A DNA stretch of 64,000 nt from Erigeron canadensis (Eukaryota; Streptophyta; Magnoliopsida; Asterales; Asteraceae). This document shows, piece by piece, positions 10,596 to 21,272 of this stretch. Position 1 is the stretch's first letter; each line of letters opens with the position of its first letter. The notes below the pieces were generated by a model. It worked only from the letters and a program-made list of their open reading frames with translations. It made no database searches and was not told the origin of the DNA. The DNA lies in NCBI RefSeq assembly GCF_010389155.1, contig NC_057767.1, positions 21,401,723 through 21,465,722 on the forward strand, read 5' to 3'. The translations under genes and the position numbers were made by a program.

Positions 10596-12904
10596 ATGGT
10601 TAGGGGATTGTTCTCCAGGGTAAGTATTCTTCCATTGTTCTCCATTGTTCATCTCTAATCCGAATTCAAGGTGGTTTTCAAAATTAATGAGTTTAAGACG
10701 AAATTACTTGAATCTTTTAAATGGGTTTTGTGTTTTTCATTGTTTGCACTATTAATGTACTAGTAACTTCATTCAATTTGAAGAAATTCGGATTAGGGTT
10801 CTTGAGAAGTTTGGAAATAATTTGGGGCTTTTGATGTTAGATGGGTTAGGATGGTATGTTGATGCTTAAATTAGTGTGTAATCGCTTTAATTTTGAGTAA
10901 TTTTGTGTTGCTTGTTTAGATTGTGATTGAGTAGTTTTTGAAAGTGACTTATATTTGAAATAAAGAGGGAAGATTGTTTGTTTGTTCATGGAATTTCTGG
11001 AATCAATTTGAAAAGAAAAGAATTTTTTCTAAAGAAGGTGTGCCGCACCATGTATGCGGTGCGACGCATATCGGGGGGTGCAGGATTTCTAAACTGAAGC
11101 AGGTGCAACGCACCAGTATTGGGGTGGGCCGCACCAGGTTGTCTGGAATTTTTGTTTTTGTTCGTTCTTGTTTCTCGTGACTTATGCTTGCTTGCTTGGT
11201 TGTTTTTGTCTATTTTTACAGAAAAGGAAGCAAGTGGAGGGCTCCAGCAGCAGTGAGGAATTCGTCCCAGGAATAAGGCGTGGTTATGACTTCGGAGAAC
11301 CCGACCCAAGTGACAACCATCGTTTTAGAGATAGTGCGCTTACCATGAGTGCCAAGACCCATCCCGCTGACATGAGTGGTTGCGCTTCCCTGGAGTTACA
11401 GGTAATGAGCGCATTCATTATATGAACCGCCTTCAAGACCTTCGGTATAAGCATGTCATGGAATCGAAAATTGTTAGTTGGGGGGATTTTGAGAAGTTGA
11501 ATATAACGGACCCTATTATGAAAATGATTACTTGCAAGAGTAGGAATGCAAATGGGGAGATAAAAACGTATAGAATGTGGGAGAATGTTTTTAATTGTGA
11601 TATGACACCGGTCCGTGAATGGTGTCTTGAATTTTTGAGTACAATTAGGGTTGATACAAATTTGAAGAGGAATAGTTCTACACTAGGAAAGTGATTCATT
11701 TTCGAGCAGGGGGAGTTCAAAGGCATTGTACGGTGCCTGAATTTTCTTACTTGACTGGGATGGTTTCGGGAGCTGAGTTGAATGATATGGATACTTATGA
11801 GTTTTTGAGGAAGGGTGTGTTTGATAAAGATATTACTGGTTTGATGATGATTAAACAACCAAGGATTTTTGGTTCGAGATTGGTGGAAGTGGTAAGTTAG
11901 CCATGACAGTAAGTAAGGTATCAGAAATTCAGGTACCTATTTTGAAGGTTAGCCATCGGATGATCACCCATTGTTTCTTGGTTTGAAATGATCAAAATGA
12001 GAAGATTTCACCGACTGATGCTTGGCTTATGCGGTTGTTTTATGAAGGTTCTCCTACTACTTTTGCTTGTGCACCTTATGTGTTAGCAAAGTATCTTGCT
12101 ACACATAAGGATCGTGTGCTTGTTTGTGGGAACTTTATTTGTAAGATTTTTGTGATGTTAGGGTTTGATACAACTAGGAATACAAGGAGTTTGGTGAAGG
12201 TTCCATGTAGTCGGTTTGGAATCAATGATTTGATTAGTTTTGGTTTGATCTTTGAGGTGGATGGAAGAGATGTATTTGTGGGGGATTTACCAGAGGAGCA
12301 GCGGCCGGTAGGAAAGAGGCGTAGGGAGGATGGCTCTAGTGCTCCCCAGTTTGCAGCCAAATCTTCTTCATCTTCTTTTGACTTATCTTCTTTACAGGGG
12401 GCTGTTTTTGGTTTACAGGGATCTACAGACATGTTGCTTGACAATGCCCGGACAGCGAATAGCATGCTTCACCAAGTGCTTGGTCAGCAACAACACTTTC
12501 GTCCAATGTGGGAGAGGCAATATGAGCAGTTTCACCAGCAGCAATAAAGTCAAGTTGATGAGGATGAGCGCCCGGAGATCCCTACTTATACTCCTCATGA
12601 GATAGTGCCTCCTAGCCAAGGTACTTTTGATTATCTCTTTCCTTCGCAAGGTTATCAGCAGGAGACATACTCGTATAGACCTCCCGAGTTTGATTCAGCT
12701 ACTCAGACTTCGGGCTATGGGATGTATACCGGTGCTCCTAGATATGGGGGAGACTTCTTTAGTTATTCTACACCGGGTGGAGATGAGACTAGAGGATATA
12801 CGGGTATGGGTACTCCTCATGTTGCTCCAGGAGATGATTGGTTTGCTGCTGAGCGTAATCCTGATGGTGCTGACAGTGTTCCCTCTGTGTTCCCTGATCC
12901 TTGA
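10596..12904 (+). pseudogene. ATHILA ORF-1-like gene, frameshifted
   Basis: This is the post-pol (envelope-position) ORF of Athila-type elements, of unknown function. A possible 8-codon first exon (MVRGLFSR, ATG at 10596) ends at AGG before gtaagt (10620). A tttttacag acceptor at about 11221 joins it in frame to KRKQVEGSSSSEEFV. The body then runs through conserved-looking parts (RIHYMNRLQDLRYK, VIHFRAGGVQRHCTVPEF, SPTTFACAPYVLAKY, GGDFFSYSTPGG). Three frame changes (near 11400, 11690 and 11900-12029) and an in-frame TAA at 12545 break it, so it is not functional. The C-terminal third is rich in S, Q, G and Y and looks disordered. The family assignment is from memory, and the splice proposal is inference. 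Confidence 0.65.
11036..11140 (+). repeat. GTGCGNCGCAC palindromes in the putative intron
   Basis: Four imperfect copies (gtgtgccgcacc, ggtgcgacgca, ggtgcaacgcacc, gggtgggccgcacc) lie between the proposed mini-exon and the main ORF of the ATHILA-like gene. Confidence 0.7.
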
Positions 12905-13372
12905 TTTTGATGATAAGATGGTGATGGGATGGCGGTGCCGGATTCCGTGGGCATTTAGTCATCATGATTATATTTGGTTCACTTTGGTTGATGGTTCTTG
13001 AAACATTGCACATTTTATTTTTGGATTTGGTTGTAATGCCCTTTGTTGGCACCCATAACATTTTACTTTTTCCGTATTTAGGGTAGTTTATTTGGTTATG
13101 TAGGGTAAACGCTAAGTATGGGGGGGTTTGGTTGGTTATTTCATTTAACTAATTTTCTAATGATTATTATGTTTAAGTTTGTTTTGGTTGTGTTTTATGC
13201 TTTTGGAGAGGAGTAATTCATATGCATATGCTGGCAGTAAGTTCAGCGCCCATTCATTGTGACAATTCTACCTAGCATACCAACATTTACCAACATCCGG
13301 CAAGTTATTGTAATTCTTTTCTTTTGTTTTTATTTTCGCTTTTACCTATTTCCCATAGATTGTCTTTAGTTC

Positions 13373-13420
13373 ATTGTACAATGAGGACATGGTACAACTC
13401 AAGTATGGGGGGGTAGGTAA
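13373..13420 (+). promoter_or_regulatory. Hairpin plus purine tract (module copy 2)
   Basis: TTGTACAATG and CATGGTACAA flank AGGA, a stem with one mismatch, followed by CTCAAGTATGGGGGGG and then 'taggtaaataggaaaaa'. The order and flanks match 9108-9175. This is the likelier genuine 3' purine tract, being closer to the 3' LTR. Confidence 0.5.
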
Positions 13421-14819
13421 ATAGGAAAAAGTCGGGTGAGTTTGAGACTCTTTTGATGAGATTGAATAGATTTTTAACTTTTGATTGCTTGTCCTATTGT
13501 TTAATTACTTTTGTCACATAGGTTTAATCATATTAGTAAGTAATTGAGCTATATTCCCTTTGGTAATTTTTTTTTTATATTGTGAAATGTGTTTTGAATG
13601 ATCGTTAAGGCAAATCCATTTGGGATTGATTACATGACTAGCACACTCTACCACAAAACACCCAAATATGTGAGATCCTGATTCATTTAGAGATTTGATA
13701 GGTGTTACGGTTTTGGTTTAGTTGCCTTGTAAATTTGTCCCTCTCATAGGCTTTTGGATTTATCCGAAAGTAAATGTCTTTTAAGAGCTTTGAACTATGA
13801 TGTGCAAGTTTGAGGATAATTTATTCCATTTCCGCTTTTCTTTCTTTGATATGAGTGTGCCGGTGATTGCGTTGATTCTAGAACTTGTCTTAGTTGATTG
13901 TCCCGTAAGTTTGTTAGATGATAAAGAGTTAAAATTTGGATTAAATCCGTTTTTCTTTGTTCATTCACCCTTTCTTTATGTCATCATTGTTTAACCATGT
14001 TTGTATGCATGTGTTTAAGTAGCTAATTACATTGGTTAGTGAATTTCCTTATTAAACTCTTGTTTGTACTCATTTTTAGTGCAAGATACACTTAGAAAAC
14101 ATGTTGAGCCTAACCTTTCGTTTGTTTTAAATCCATTTAAATATGTAACCTATTCCCGCCATACCGATAGTCGAAATCCTCGGTTGATCATTAGTTGCCT
14201 ATGCTATTTGGATGGTTTGGGGTTGTCTTGATTGTGTCGGATTGGTGTATTCTCTATTGGGGGTAGATTGATGTCGTCATAATTATTGATTAAGTCTAGA
14301 TTATTCGGATTAGCATGATTGTTATGATTTGTCAAACAAATTTCAAAATTATAAAAAGGGGGTACCAATTAGATAGGGTAAAAGTAGTTCATTAAAAAAA
14401 AAAAGAGAATGAAAAGAATGAAAAACAGAAAAAAATAAAAGAAAAATAAGAACTTGGACTATAATGTGTTTACTTCTTTTAATAGACGTTATATGGTTCT
14501 TGCGCCATGGCGACATAGGGACGATTCTATTACAAGCCTATGGTTCTCGCACCTGTAGGTCGGTTTGTGAAGAGTTTTTGCAAACTCTATAAATACAAGA
14601 CCATAACCCTCCCATTCGATACACAATCACCTCTAGTCGATTTTAGGGTTCTTTGGGGCTATTCTCAGCAGCTTTTTCGTCCATAAAGGTCTAAGGGTTG
14701 GTCGTGAGCTTCAAAGCATTCGGTTGTCGATTTTCTTAGCGTTTACTTGTTTTCTACACATTGGTACAATATGTTCTTCTATATTTTTACTCTTTGTGCT
14801 TTGTTTTTGATTATGAGTA

Positions 14820-15640
14820 GCTAAATAATTCGTCATCCACTGAGATGAAGTGATACAATGGATGATGGTTGCACTATTTTTATAATTCTTAGTTGATTTG
14901 ATTTAACGTTGTGTCGAGATCTTAGCTTATTAATTCTTTGTTATTTAACTCTTAATTGCGGATGGTTTTTGCATGATCTTAGTGGTAACTTAGGTTGTGT
15001 AAAAGTTATTTTGATTGCTTGGTTAGAAGCGATTGTTTCTATGACGGGTACGGTAGAAAGTAATTAATAGTTAATAAGAGTTAACGGGTTAATGGTTGGG
15101 TACAATCAATAGACACAATTGTTATCTAAATAACCAAACAATTAGTTGACTAGGAAAGTTATGAAAGGCCTCTTGGGGTACCGGTCTTAGTAATGGAACT
15201 AGTTAATTAAGAGAATTGAATAAAGTAACGAACTTGACGGGTACGGGGTGAGTCTTTGTTTAGTTCTCGGTTATTAATTAACATATTTGAATTGGTTCTT
15301 TAGTTAAGTACAACCTAAATAAGTTGTGTCATGGAGTCGAAGTAGATGATCTTTTAATTAATATTGATATTAAAATTTCTCTTTTCAATTAGTTCTACGG
15401 AATTACTAACTTTTTCAAATTAACTAACCGCTTTCAAAATCCAAGGTGACGGGAGTCCTTAAAATCCAAAACTCTTTTTTTTAAACTGCATTAAACTCGC
15501 TTGTTCTAAATCAATCCCTGTGTTCGATCATGGACTTACTGATAGCTTTACTATACATGATAAGGTACACTGCCTGTATGTAGAAGTCTAACTATTAGTA
15601 TTTTCTTGTTTATAAATTTAAGACTAGATTTTACACATCA
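14820..15640 (+). repeat. 3' LTR, shared R/U5-side part
   Basis: This matches 7245-8060 closely through to TTTTACACATCA. Upstream of 14820 the two LTRs do not match. A TATA-like 'ctataaatacaag' lies at about 14588, so the LTR must begin further left (somewhere in 13.9-14.5 kb), but I could not place its start. After 15640 the match continues for a few bases (agtttttg) that in the 5' copy belong to the primer-site spacer. Confidence 0.7.
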
Positions 15641-15749
15641 AGTTTTTGTTAAGGACGATAACTAGCCATCTACAGGGTATTAGCAATCTACATGATATTT
15701 GAATTTTTTTGTTCAACTTCATTGCTTTCAAAATAATCCTGCCCGATAT

Positions 15750-15860
15750 GCGACGCACCACAGGGTTGGTGCGTCGCACCTCCCTGCTTTTCAACAACTT
15801 CCAACTTTCTGAGAAGAAAATGCTCTGCACCACTCTACCAGGTGCGACGCACCTGCTCTG
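15750..15860 (+). repeat. GGTGCGACGCACC palindromes beyond the 3' LTR
   Basis: Sites such as TGCGACGCACC, GGTGCGTCGCACC and GGTGCGACGCACC occur just outside the mapped LTR end. They are the same motif as in the Athila internal region, which suggests that 15641 to about 16150 contains another piece of that element class. Confidence 0.6.
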
Positions 15861-16553
15861 TTTTCAGCCAAAACTTGTAGTTTTCATTCCGTCTTCACTC
15901 GTACGCGTCCACGAACCATCCTAGTGCATCTTCTAGTCCTCCGAAAGCTGTTTCTAACCATTTTACCTGTTCTAAGCCTGAAATCACTAACAATACCATC
16001 AAAGCATCGAATATACATATAATTCGCACATAATTAAGCTTAAAACGACTTAGAAACGATATGGGAATATGCATATAAATGGACATATCAAGTTGTTAAA
16101 CCAAAATCGTTTGTACTTTTAGCATCCTTGTGATAATCAAAACATATTTCTGGAATCAAATCTCAGGTAACAACAACAATTTATGAGTTTTTTATCAAAT
16201 TAAAAATGTACTTTTTCAAGTTTATGTTCTTGATGATTTGGTCCAATTTTTGAATGAAAATCGTGTTAATAGTTAATGGGTTTGTGTCTAAATGTGTTTA
16301 ATAACATTTGTGTGAACAAATTTGGGTCATAACATGTTTTAATCTACAAAACTCATTTTTGAAAGTGAAGGAAAACTTGTTCTTGATGTGCCACGCCTTG
16401 TTCATGTTATAGATGGTCTTGAAATCGTTAAAAGTGTTAATGGTTAATGTTATTGTGCATATATGTACTAATTCTATGTTCTAACAAGTCCTGAAGTCGA
16501 TCTAGATCTTCGTATTGTGTTCTTGTCCTTATTTCAGCCCGTTTGGAACCTGG

Positions 16554-17045
16554 GACGGTCTTGAATGGGACGATCTTGGTCCCAAGATCGTCCTAGGCAA
16601 CCTGTTTGGTACATTATACTTCTTCGTTCGATCTCGTGTGGTGTTGTGATGTTGTTGGTACGTTTAATGGGTAACTGATCCTTTGGATCGGTTTTGCTCA
16701 AACACACGTTCATAACCTAGATGATCTTGTTCTTGTTCTTGTCCTTGGATCACTAGGACGATCTTGCTTCTATTCCATTAGGACGATCCTGAGTTGGTCT
16801 TGTAAAACGATCTTGAAACTTCTAAGACGATCTTGAGCATCCACAACCAAAACGATCTTGTGCTAGAGACATATGAAACGATCTTGACTACGACTGAACC
16901 TAAAACGATCTTGCACTCAAGTTACTAGGACGATCTTGAACCCCCCAAACCCTAGAACGATCTGAGCCTTGTCAAGAGGGACGATCTTGGAGTTCCAAAC
17001 CCTAAAACGATCTTGTATTCATCTGATAGCAAAACGAACTTGTTC
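16554..17045 (+). repeat. Dispersed ACGATCTTG motif cluster
   Basis: The word ACGATCTTG, often preceded by AA or GG, occurs about a dozen times in 0.5 kb with irregular spacing of about 20-45 bp and unrelated sequence between. At 16569-16592 two facing copies form a perfect palindrome with 11-base arms and a 2-base centre. It lies within the outer solo LTR. It is not a CRISPR array: the repeats are too short and the spacing varies. Confidence 0.85.
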
Positions 17046-17729
17046 TATAACTTATCAAACATGAACTCAAAACAATCTAATCATGTACTCGATCACCAAA
17101 CCAATTCATGACATCATTATCACTCGATCAATCACACCAAAGGCTACTTCTTAACATCAAAGCTAGTTCATGAATCGATCTAAAACAACGTACATTATGC
17201 AAACCCTAATCGAGTACAATAAGGACATGTTCTATGTTAATTATTAAAGTACGAGTTCTATGAACAACTAAATCGAGTTCTTGAAGCTAAAGTTGATTAT
17301 TTAAGACACGTTCAACCTATTAACATTATAAGTATTTATGTGTGAGTTTATAGACGTTCCAAACGAGTCCATTTCACGTACTTAAGTTCATTCAAACTCT
17401 TTTCGAGTCAAAATGTTCAAAGATCTTCAAAGGACCAAATCATCAGTTCATCAAGGACATTTCAATGATAAATTAATCACATGGATTAATATGTGTGTTC
17501 ATTTATGATCAATGATCTATATTTAGGTCTCCATCAAGGTGTACTTGGATTTCGATAGATATAACCTAATGATCTTGGTGCTTGTTCTCTATGCTTATAA
17601 ACCGTGCTTGTACCAGATCACTGTGAGTTTCGTAGCCCCTTTTTACTTATATAAATATTTTGGGGTGAAAGGATACTCGTGCCTTTGTGTCTATCATCAT
17701 TTATGGCTATTTGACTGTACTGTATGATG

Positions 17730-17850
17730 TGAACTATGATACTTGATACTTGATACTTGATGCTTGATACTTATGTTGGAGTTTGAGATGCTTGATACTT
17801 GATACTTATGGTGGAGTTGGAGGCACCAGTTGAGATACTTGATACTTGTA
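17730..17850 (+). repeat. Degenerate TTGATAC repeat
   Basis: Runs of 'gatacttgatacttgata' interleave with 'ttatgttggagtt'. The other long LTRs have a comparable low-complexity 'atgatatgaaatg' stretch at the same relative place, for example 23.77-23.95 kb. Confidence 0.8.
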
Positions 17851-18354
17851 CCGTTAGGCCTGGTATACCATAAGTGCTGGTTGCATAGAGATACTTGATT
17901 CTTGCTATCATAAGCTGTTAGCCATATTGCTGTGTGGATCTTGATGATATTTCGACCTGGCACCATTCTTGATACTTGTTTACAAAACCTATGGACTCAC
18001 CAACCTTTGTGTTGACACTTTTGAGTATTCCTTTCAGGTGTTCAAGCTAATCGTGGCTAGAATTGGAACTTAGGACTTGTAGCAGACCTCAGGCATAGGA
18101 TTTGGAGTTTTGCATACCTTCTTTTGTGCTTGATGGCATTAGGCCTAATCTCTTCCCCTGCGTGGGAATTTATCTCATACTTTATTTGAATGCTTGGAAA
18201 CTTGAGGTTGTGAACTGTGTTTTGCTTGTTTGAATTATGAAATTGACTATCCATGCTTAATTTATGCACACATATAGCTATTCCTATGTAACATCCATGT
18301 GCGCGTGTGCTTTATCTTGCATCCCGAGTTTTCTGCCTTAGTCGGGGTGTGACA

Positions 18355-18359
18355 CCAAT
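18355..18359. other. Target site duplication CCAAT (right)
   Basis: This matches 118-122 exactly and follows the GTGACA end of the 123-18354 insertion. Confidence 0.85.
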
Positions 18360-19384
18360 GCCTTAATTTCAGCCACAACATCATTACTTCCACCACTATC
18401 AACCCGAGCCACACTTCTTTTTCCTGTTTTCACAAGATCCGGTTTAGTTCTACCCGCTTCTCGAATCAAACTTGTACGAACCATATCTTCCATAATCTTA
18501 TAGGCTTCGTTGTAAGTGACATTATTAATGTTACCTCCACAAGTCCAATCTAATTCCCTTTGAGTGTGGCTATCTAAACCCCGGAAGAAAATAAGAATGT
18601 GCTCATTTAATCGAATACCATGCCCGGGACAATTCTTCATCAATTCCTTCAATCTTTTACAAGCATCTACCAAATCCTCACTACTATGTTGCTTAAACGC
18701 CCGGATCTCCAACTTCATTGTTTCAACCAATTGAGCCGGAAAGAACCGCTCAATGAATCCTTCCCTCAACTCTTCCCATGTCTCAAATATGTTTTCATCG
18801 AGATTCTTATACTAAGTCGCCGCCTCTCCCGTGAGAGACAACGGAAACAATTCAAGCTTAACATGTGGCATTTGAGTCTCCCCATACTTGAACAATCGAC
18901 AAACCTTTTCAAACTTCTCCACATGATCATACGGATCCCACTTAAGAACCCCGTCAAACTGATTTTCCTCAACCTGAGACAAATGATTACCCTTGACATT
19001 GAAATTCGGAGCGGTGGTTGGAGGACGAATAGCCGAGCCCCTATTAGGTGCGATGACTCGAGTACTCTCCCCAATAGTCCTATCAAACGGATGAACCATG
19101 TCTTCGGCCATGTTTCTAGGTGTAGTAGGAGGTGTAGAGGGTGGAGTGGAGTTTGGTGTTGAGTGTGGTGAATTTTTAGGTGAAGTTTTCGGTGGAGTTG
19201 GTTGTTTATTTTCCGGTGGTGTGAAATGGATGGAACTTTCAGCTTCAACGTTTAAGTTTAAGGAATCTATTTTGCTAGGTGAAAGGTTAACGGTTTTAGA
19301 AGGTTTCTTCCCTCGTCTCTTCGTCTTTCCCGGATTAGATTGAGGACTTACTAGTGGTACACCAGCAGCCCTTGTGGTCATCAA
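18357..19384 (-). pseudogene. gag: Athila-like gag, N-terminal and central part
   Basis: This is the retrotransposon capsid (gag) gene on the minus strand. The ATG at 19384 is 184 nt past the primer site. The N-terminus is basic (MTTRAAG, KTKRRGKK), followed by a Pro/Thr/Ser-rich linker (TPPKTSPKNSP and similar) and the capsid core (GVLKWDPYDHVEKFEKVC, LSLTGEAAT, FIERFFPAQLVETMKLE, CPGHGIRLNEH, DWTCGGNIN). A TAG stop at 18812-18814 lies in frame within the GEAAT...YKNLD region, where this family normally has Trp, so a single G-to-A change would explain it. The gene is then cut by the 123-18354 insertion and resumes at 1-122. Pol would lie beyond the left window edge. Confidence 0.85.
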
Positions 19385-19567
19385 CTAAGAAACAACCTGA
19401 AAACACAAACAAAGAAAACCGTAAAACGCACCGAGTTACACAAACGAAACAAAACTAAAAATTAAAACTAAAAATCAAAAATTAACCTAAGAAAACAAGT
19501 AACTCTCTTGCACGTGAGTACAAGAAAGGATCAACTACGAAATCTCAAACTAAAGCTCTTAAATTAG

Positions 19568-19585
19568 TCCCCAGCAGCGGCGCCA
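19568..19585 (-). other. Primer binding site, tRNA-Asp type (minus strand)
   Basis: On the minus strand this reads TGGCGCCGCTGCTGGGGA, seven bases past the LTR end, the same type as 8067-8084. The leader between it and the gag ATG ends with a splice-acceptor-like tttgtgttttcag. Confidence 0.85.
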
Positions 19586-19591
19586 AAAACT

Positions 19592-21267
19592 TGATGTGTA
19601 AAATCGAGTTATAAATTTAAAAACAAGAAATACCGATTAACTGACTACTACACACTCTCGGGCAGTGGACCCGTTCGTATGCAATATAGTTTAAAGGTAA
19701 GTCTAGGATCGTTCCACAGAGACTAACAAGAGCAAGCAAGTTTTAAGTAGTTTAGAAAAGGTTTTGAATTTTCAAGACTCCCGTCATATTGGATTTTGTT
19801 TTGAAAAGTTAGTTGTAAAATAGTTAGTAATTCCGTAGAATTAAGCGAAAAGAGATTTGTTGAAAACAAGATTATTTAAAAGTCATCTACCTTGAATCAA
19901 TGACACGACAAACTTTGGTTGCATATAAGTAAAACCCAATTCAATAACGTTAAAAGATCATCCACTTCGACTTCATGACACACATTATTTAGGTTGCATC
20001 TATATTAAAACCAATCCAACTTGTTGATTTTATAACGAGGTAGAACAAAGAACTCACTAGTTGCGTACCTAGCTTATTACTCTATCCAAACCCATTAACC
20101 AATTCATTCAATCCTAAAGACCGGCTACCACCTGGCATCTATTAAAATATCCCTAACTGATTAACTTGTCTTGTTATTATTTAACAATTATGTCTATCGA
20201 TTCTACCAAACCGTTAACACGTTTAATCTTATTACCTATGGTTGTTCTCTAACGCACTACCATGAATTAGAGCCAATTAATTCTACCAAATTAATTAAAA
20301 TAACACATACACAATCTAGCTACCACTAAAAATCATGCATATATTATCAACAAACCAATAGATAAATTACAAAGATTAAATATATTAAGATCTCGACATA
20401 ACGTTAAATTAATCAACTAGAATTCATAAAATCATGCAACCATTATTTATCGTATCACTTCATCTAAGTAGATGATAAAAGATTTAGCTAGACATGACAA
20501 GACTAATAAAACTAACAATTATCAAATAAATATAATCCATAATAATAATTGTATAGTAATAAAGTTTGCAATTTAACAACTGAAAGTAATAGTAAAAGAG
20601 TTTAAGAATCGAACGAGAAGTAGTCTAGTTGCTGCGAATATGTTGCTGCTCGATTTCTAAACACGAACGTGGCTGCTGTTTCTTCCGAAAACCCAAAACA
20701 AATTATGACACCCCTTAATTAATGCAACCTCAAAGCACCTCAATTTAATTTTGAGGATAACTTACGAACAAAACAAAAAACCTCTGGATATATTATTCGA
20801 TGGGATGGATTCTGTCTTCTCTCGGCTGCATTATGTAGTATATATAGGATTTTTACTTCTTGTTCACGTTGGTTTATTTGTGCTGCTGACTTATTTTTTT
20901 GTTACCTTATTCCACAAATGGGCCATTAGCTTTATTTCTTCTCTTCTAATGTTCTAGTCCAGCCTAACCTCAATTCCATGATTAGGCCCAAATTTGGCTA
21001 CCAATCATCACGTGAAAAAGGCCATGCACCACTTTCCTTTTTATTTTGAAAGACAGATTTATAATTGTCATATATTCGTCTTTTGAACGGCTATCTTCAT
21101 TTCTTCACAAATAAACTTTATTTAGTCCACTTTCATCATATTTTATCTTATAGACCTATAATTCAATAAAAGCACATATTAAGTATAAAAGTCTATTAAA
21201 GTAATAACAATTCAAATATAAAAGTAAATATCGCATAAAATAAATATATATAAAATAGGCGATATCA
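19592..21267 (-). repeat. 5' LTR of the minus-strand Athila-like element
   Basis: On the minus strand it runs from TGATATCGCC (21267) to TTTTACACATCA or similar (19592), 1676 bp. It follows the 6387-8060 LTR along its whole length, including U3. The 3' LTR of this element is not in the window. The five bases to its right are ATATC. Confidence 0.85.
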
Positions 21268-21272
21268 ATATC

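Larger units (their letters stand above)
6387..15640 (+). mobile_element. Non-autonomous Athila-like element without gag-pol
   Basis: It has a 5' LTR (6387-8060), a tRNA-Asp-type primer site (8067-8084), an internal region of about 6 kb, and a 3' LTR ending at 15640. No gag, protease, reverse transcriptase or integrase motif is visible. The leader runs straight into a short ORF (8282-8674), post-pol-type sequence, a decayed ATHILA ORF-1-like gene and two copies of a hairpin plus purine-tract module. The LTRs share about 820 bp (7245-8060 with 14820-15640) but have unrelated U3 parts. No matching 5-bp duplication is seen (GGTTG on the left, AGTTT on the right), so the element is probably chimeric or recombined. 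Confidence 0.7.
123..18354 (+). mobile_element. Large nested LTR insertion, probably a gypsy solo LTR carrying later insertions
   Basis: The ends are TGTAACAACCGTCTTAG and CTTAGTCGGGGTGTGACA, which form imperfect inverted ends with TG...CA termini, and the insertion is flanked by CCAAT on both sides. Without the later insertions (475-6305 and 6387-15640) what remains is 123-474, 6306-6386 and 15641-18354, about 3.1 kb. That fits one long LTR rather than a whole element, and no gag, pol or primer site belonging to this layer is visible. It interrupts the Athila-like gag on the minus strand. Whether some of 15641-16150 belongs to another element is unclear. Confidence 0.6.

Noticed and set aside
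11433..11858. 141-codon minus-strand frame
   Set aside because: It is antisense to the ATHILA-like ORF, which carries the recognisable residues.
15641..15660. Target duplication for the 6387-15640 element
   Set aside because: GGTTG on the left does not match AGTTT or nearby bases on the right.
16554..17045. CRISPR-like look of short repeats with unique spacers
   Set aside because: The repeats are only 9-11 bp, the spacing varies, the location is inside a plant LTR, and no cas genes are present.
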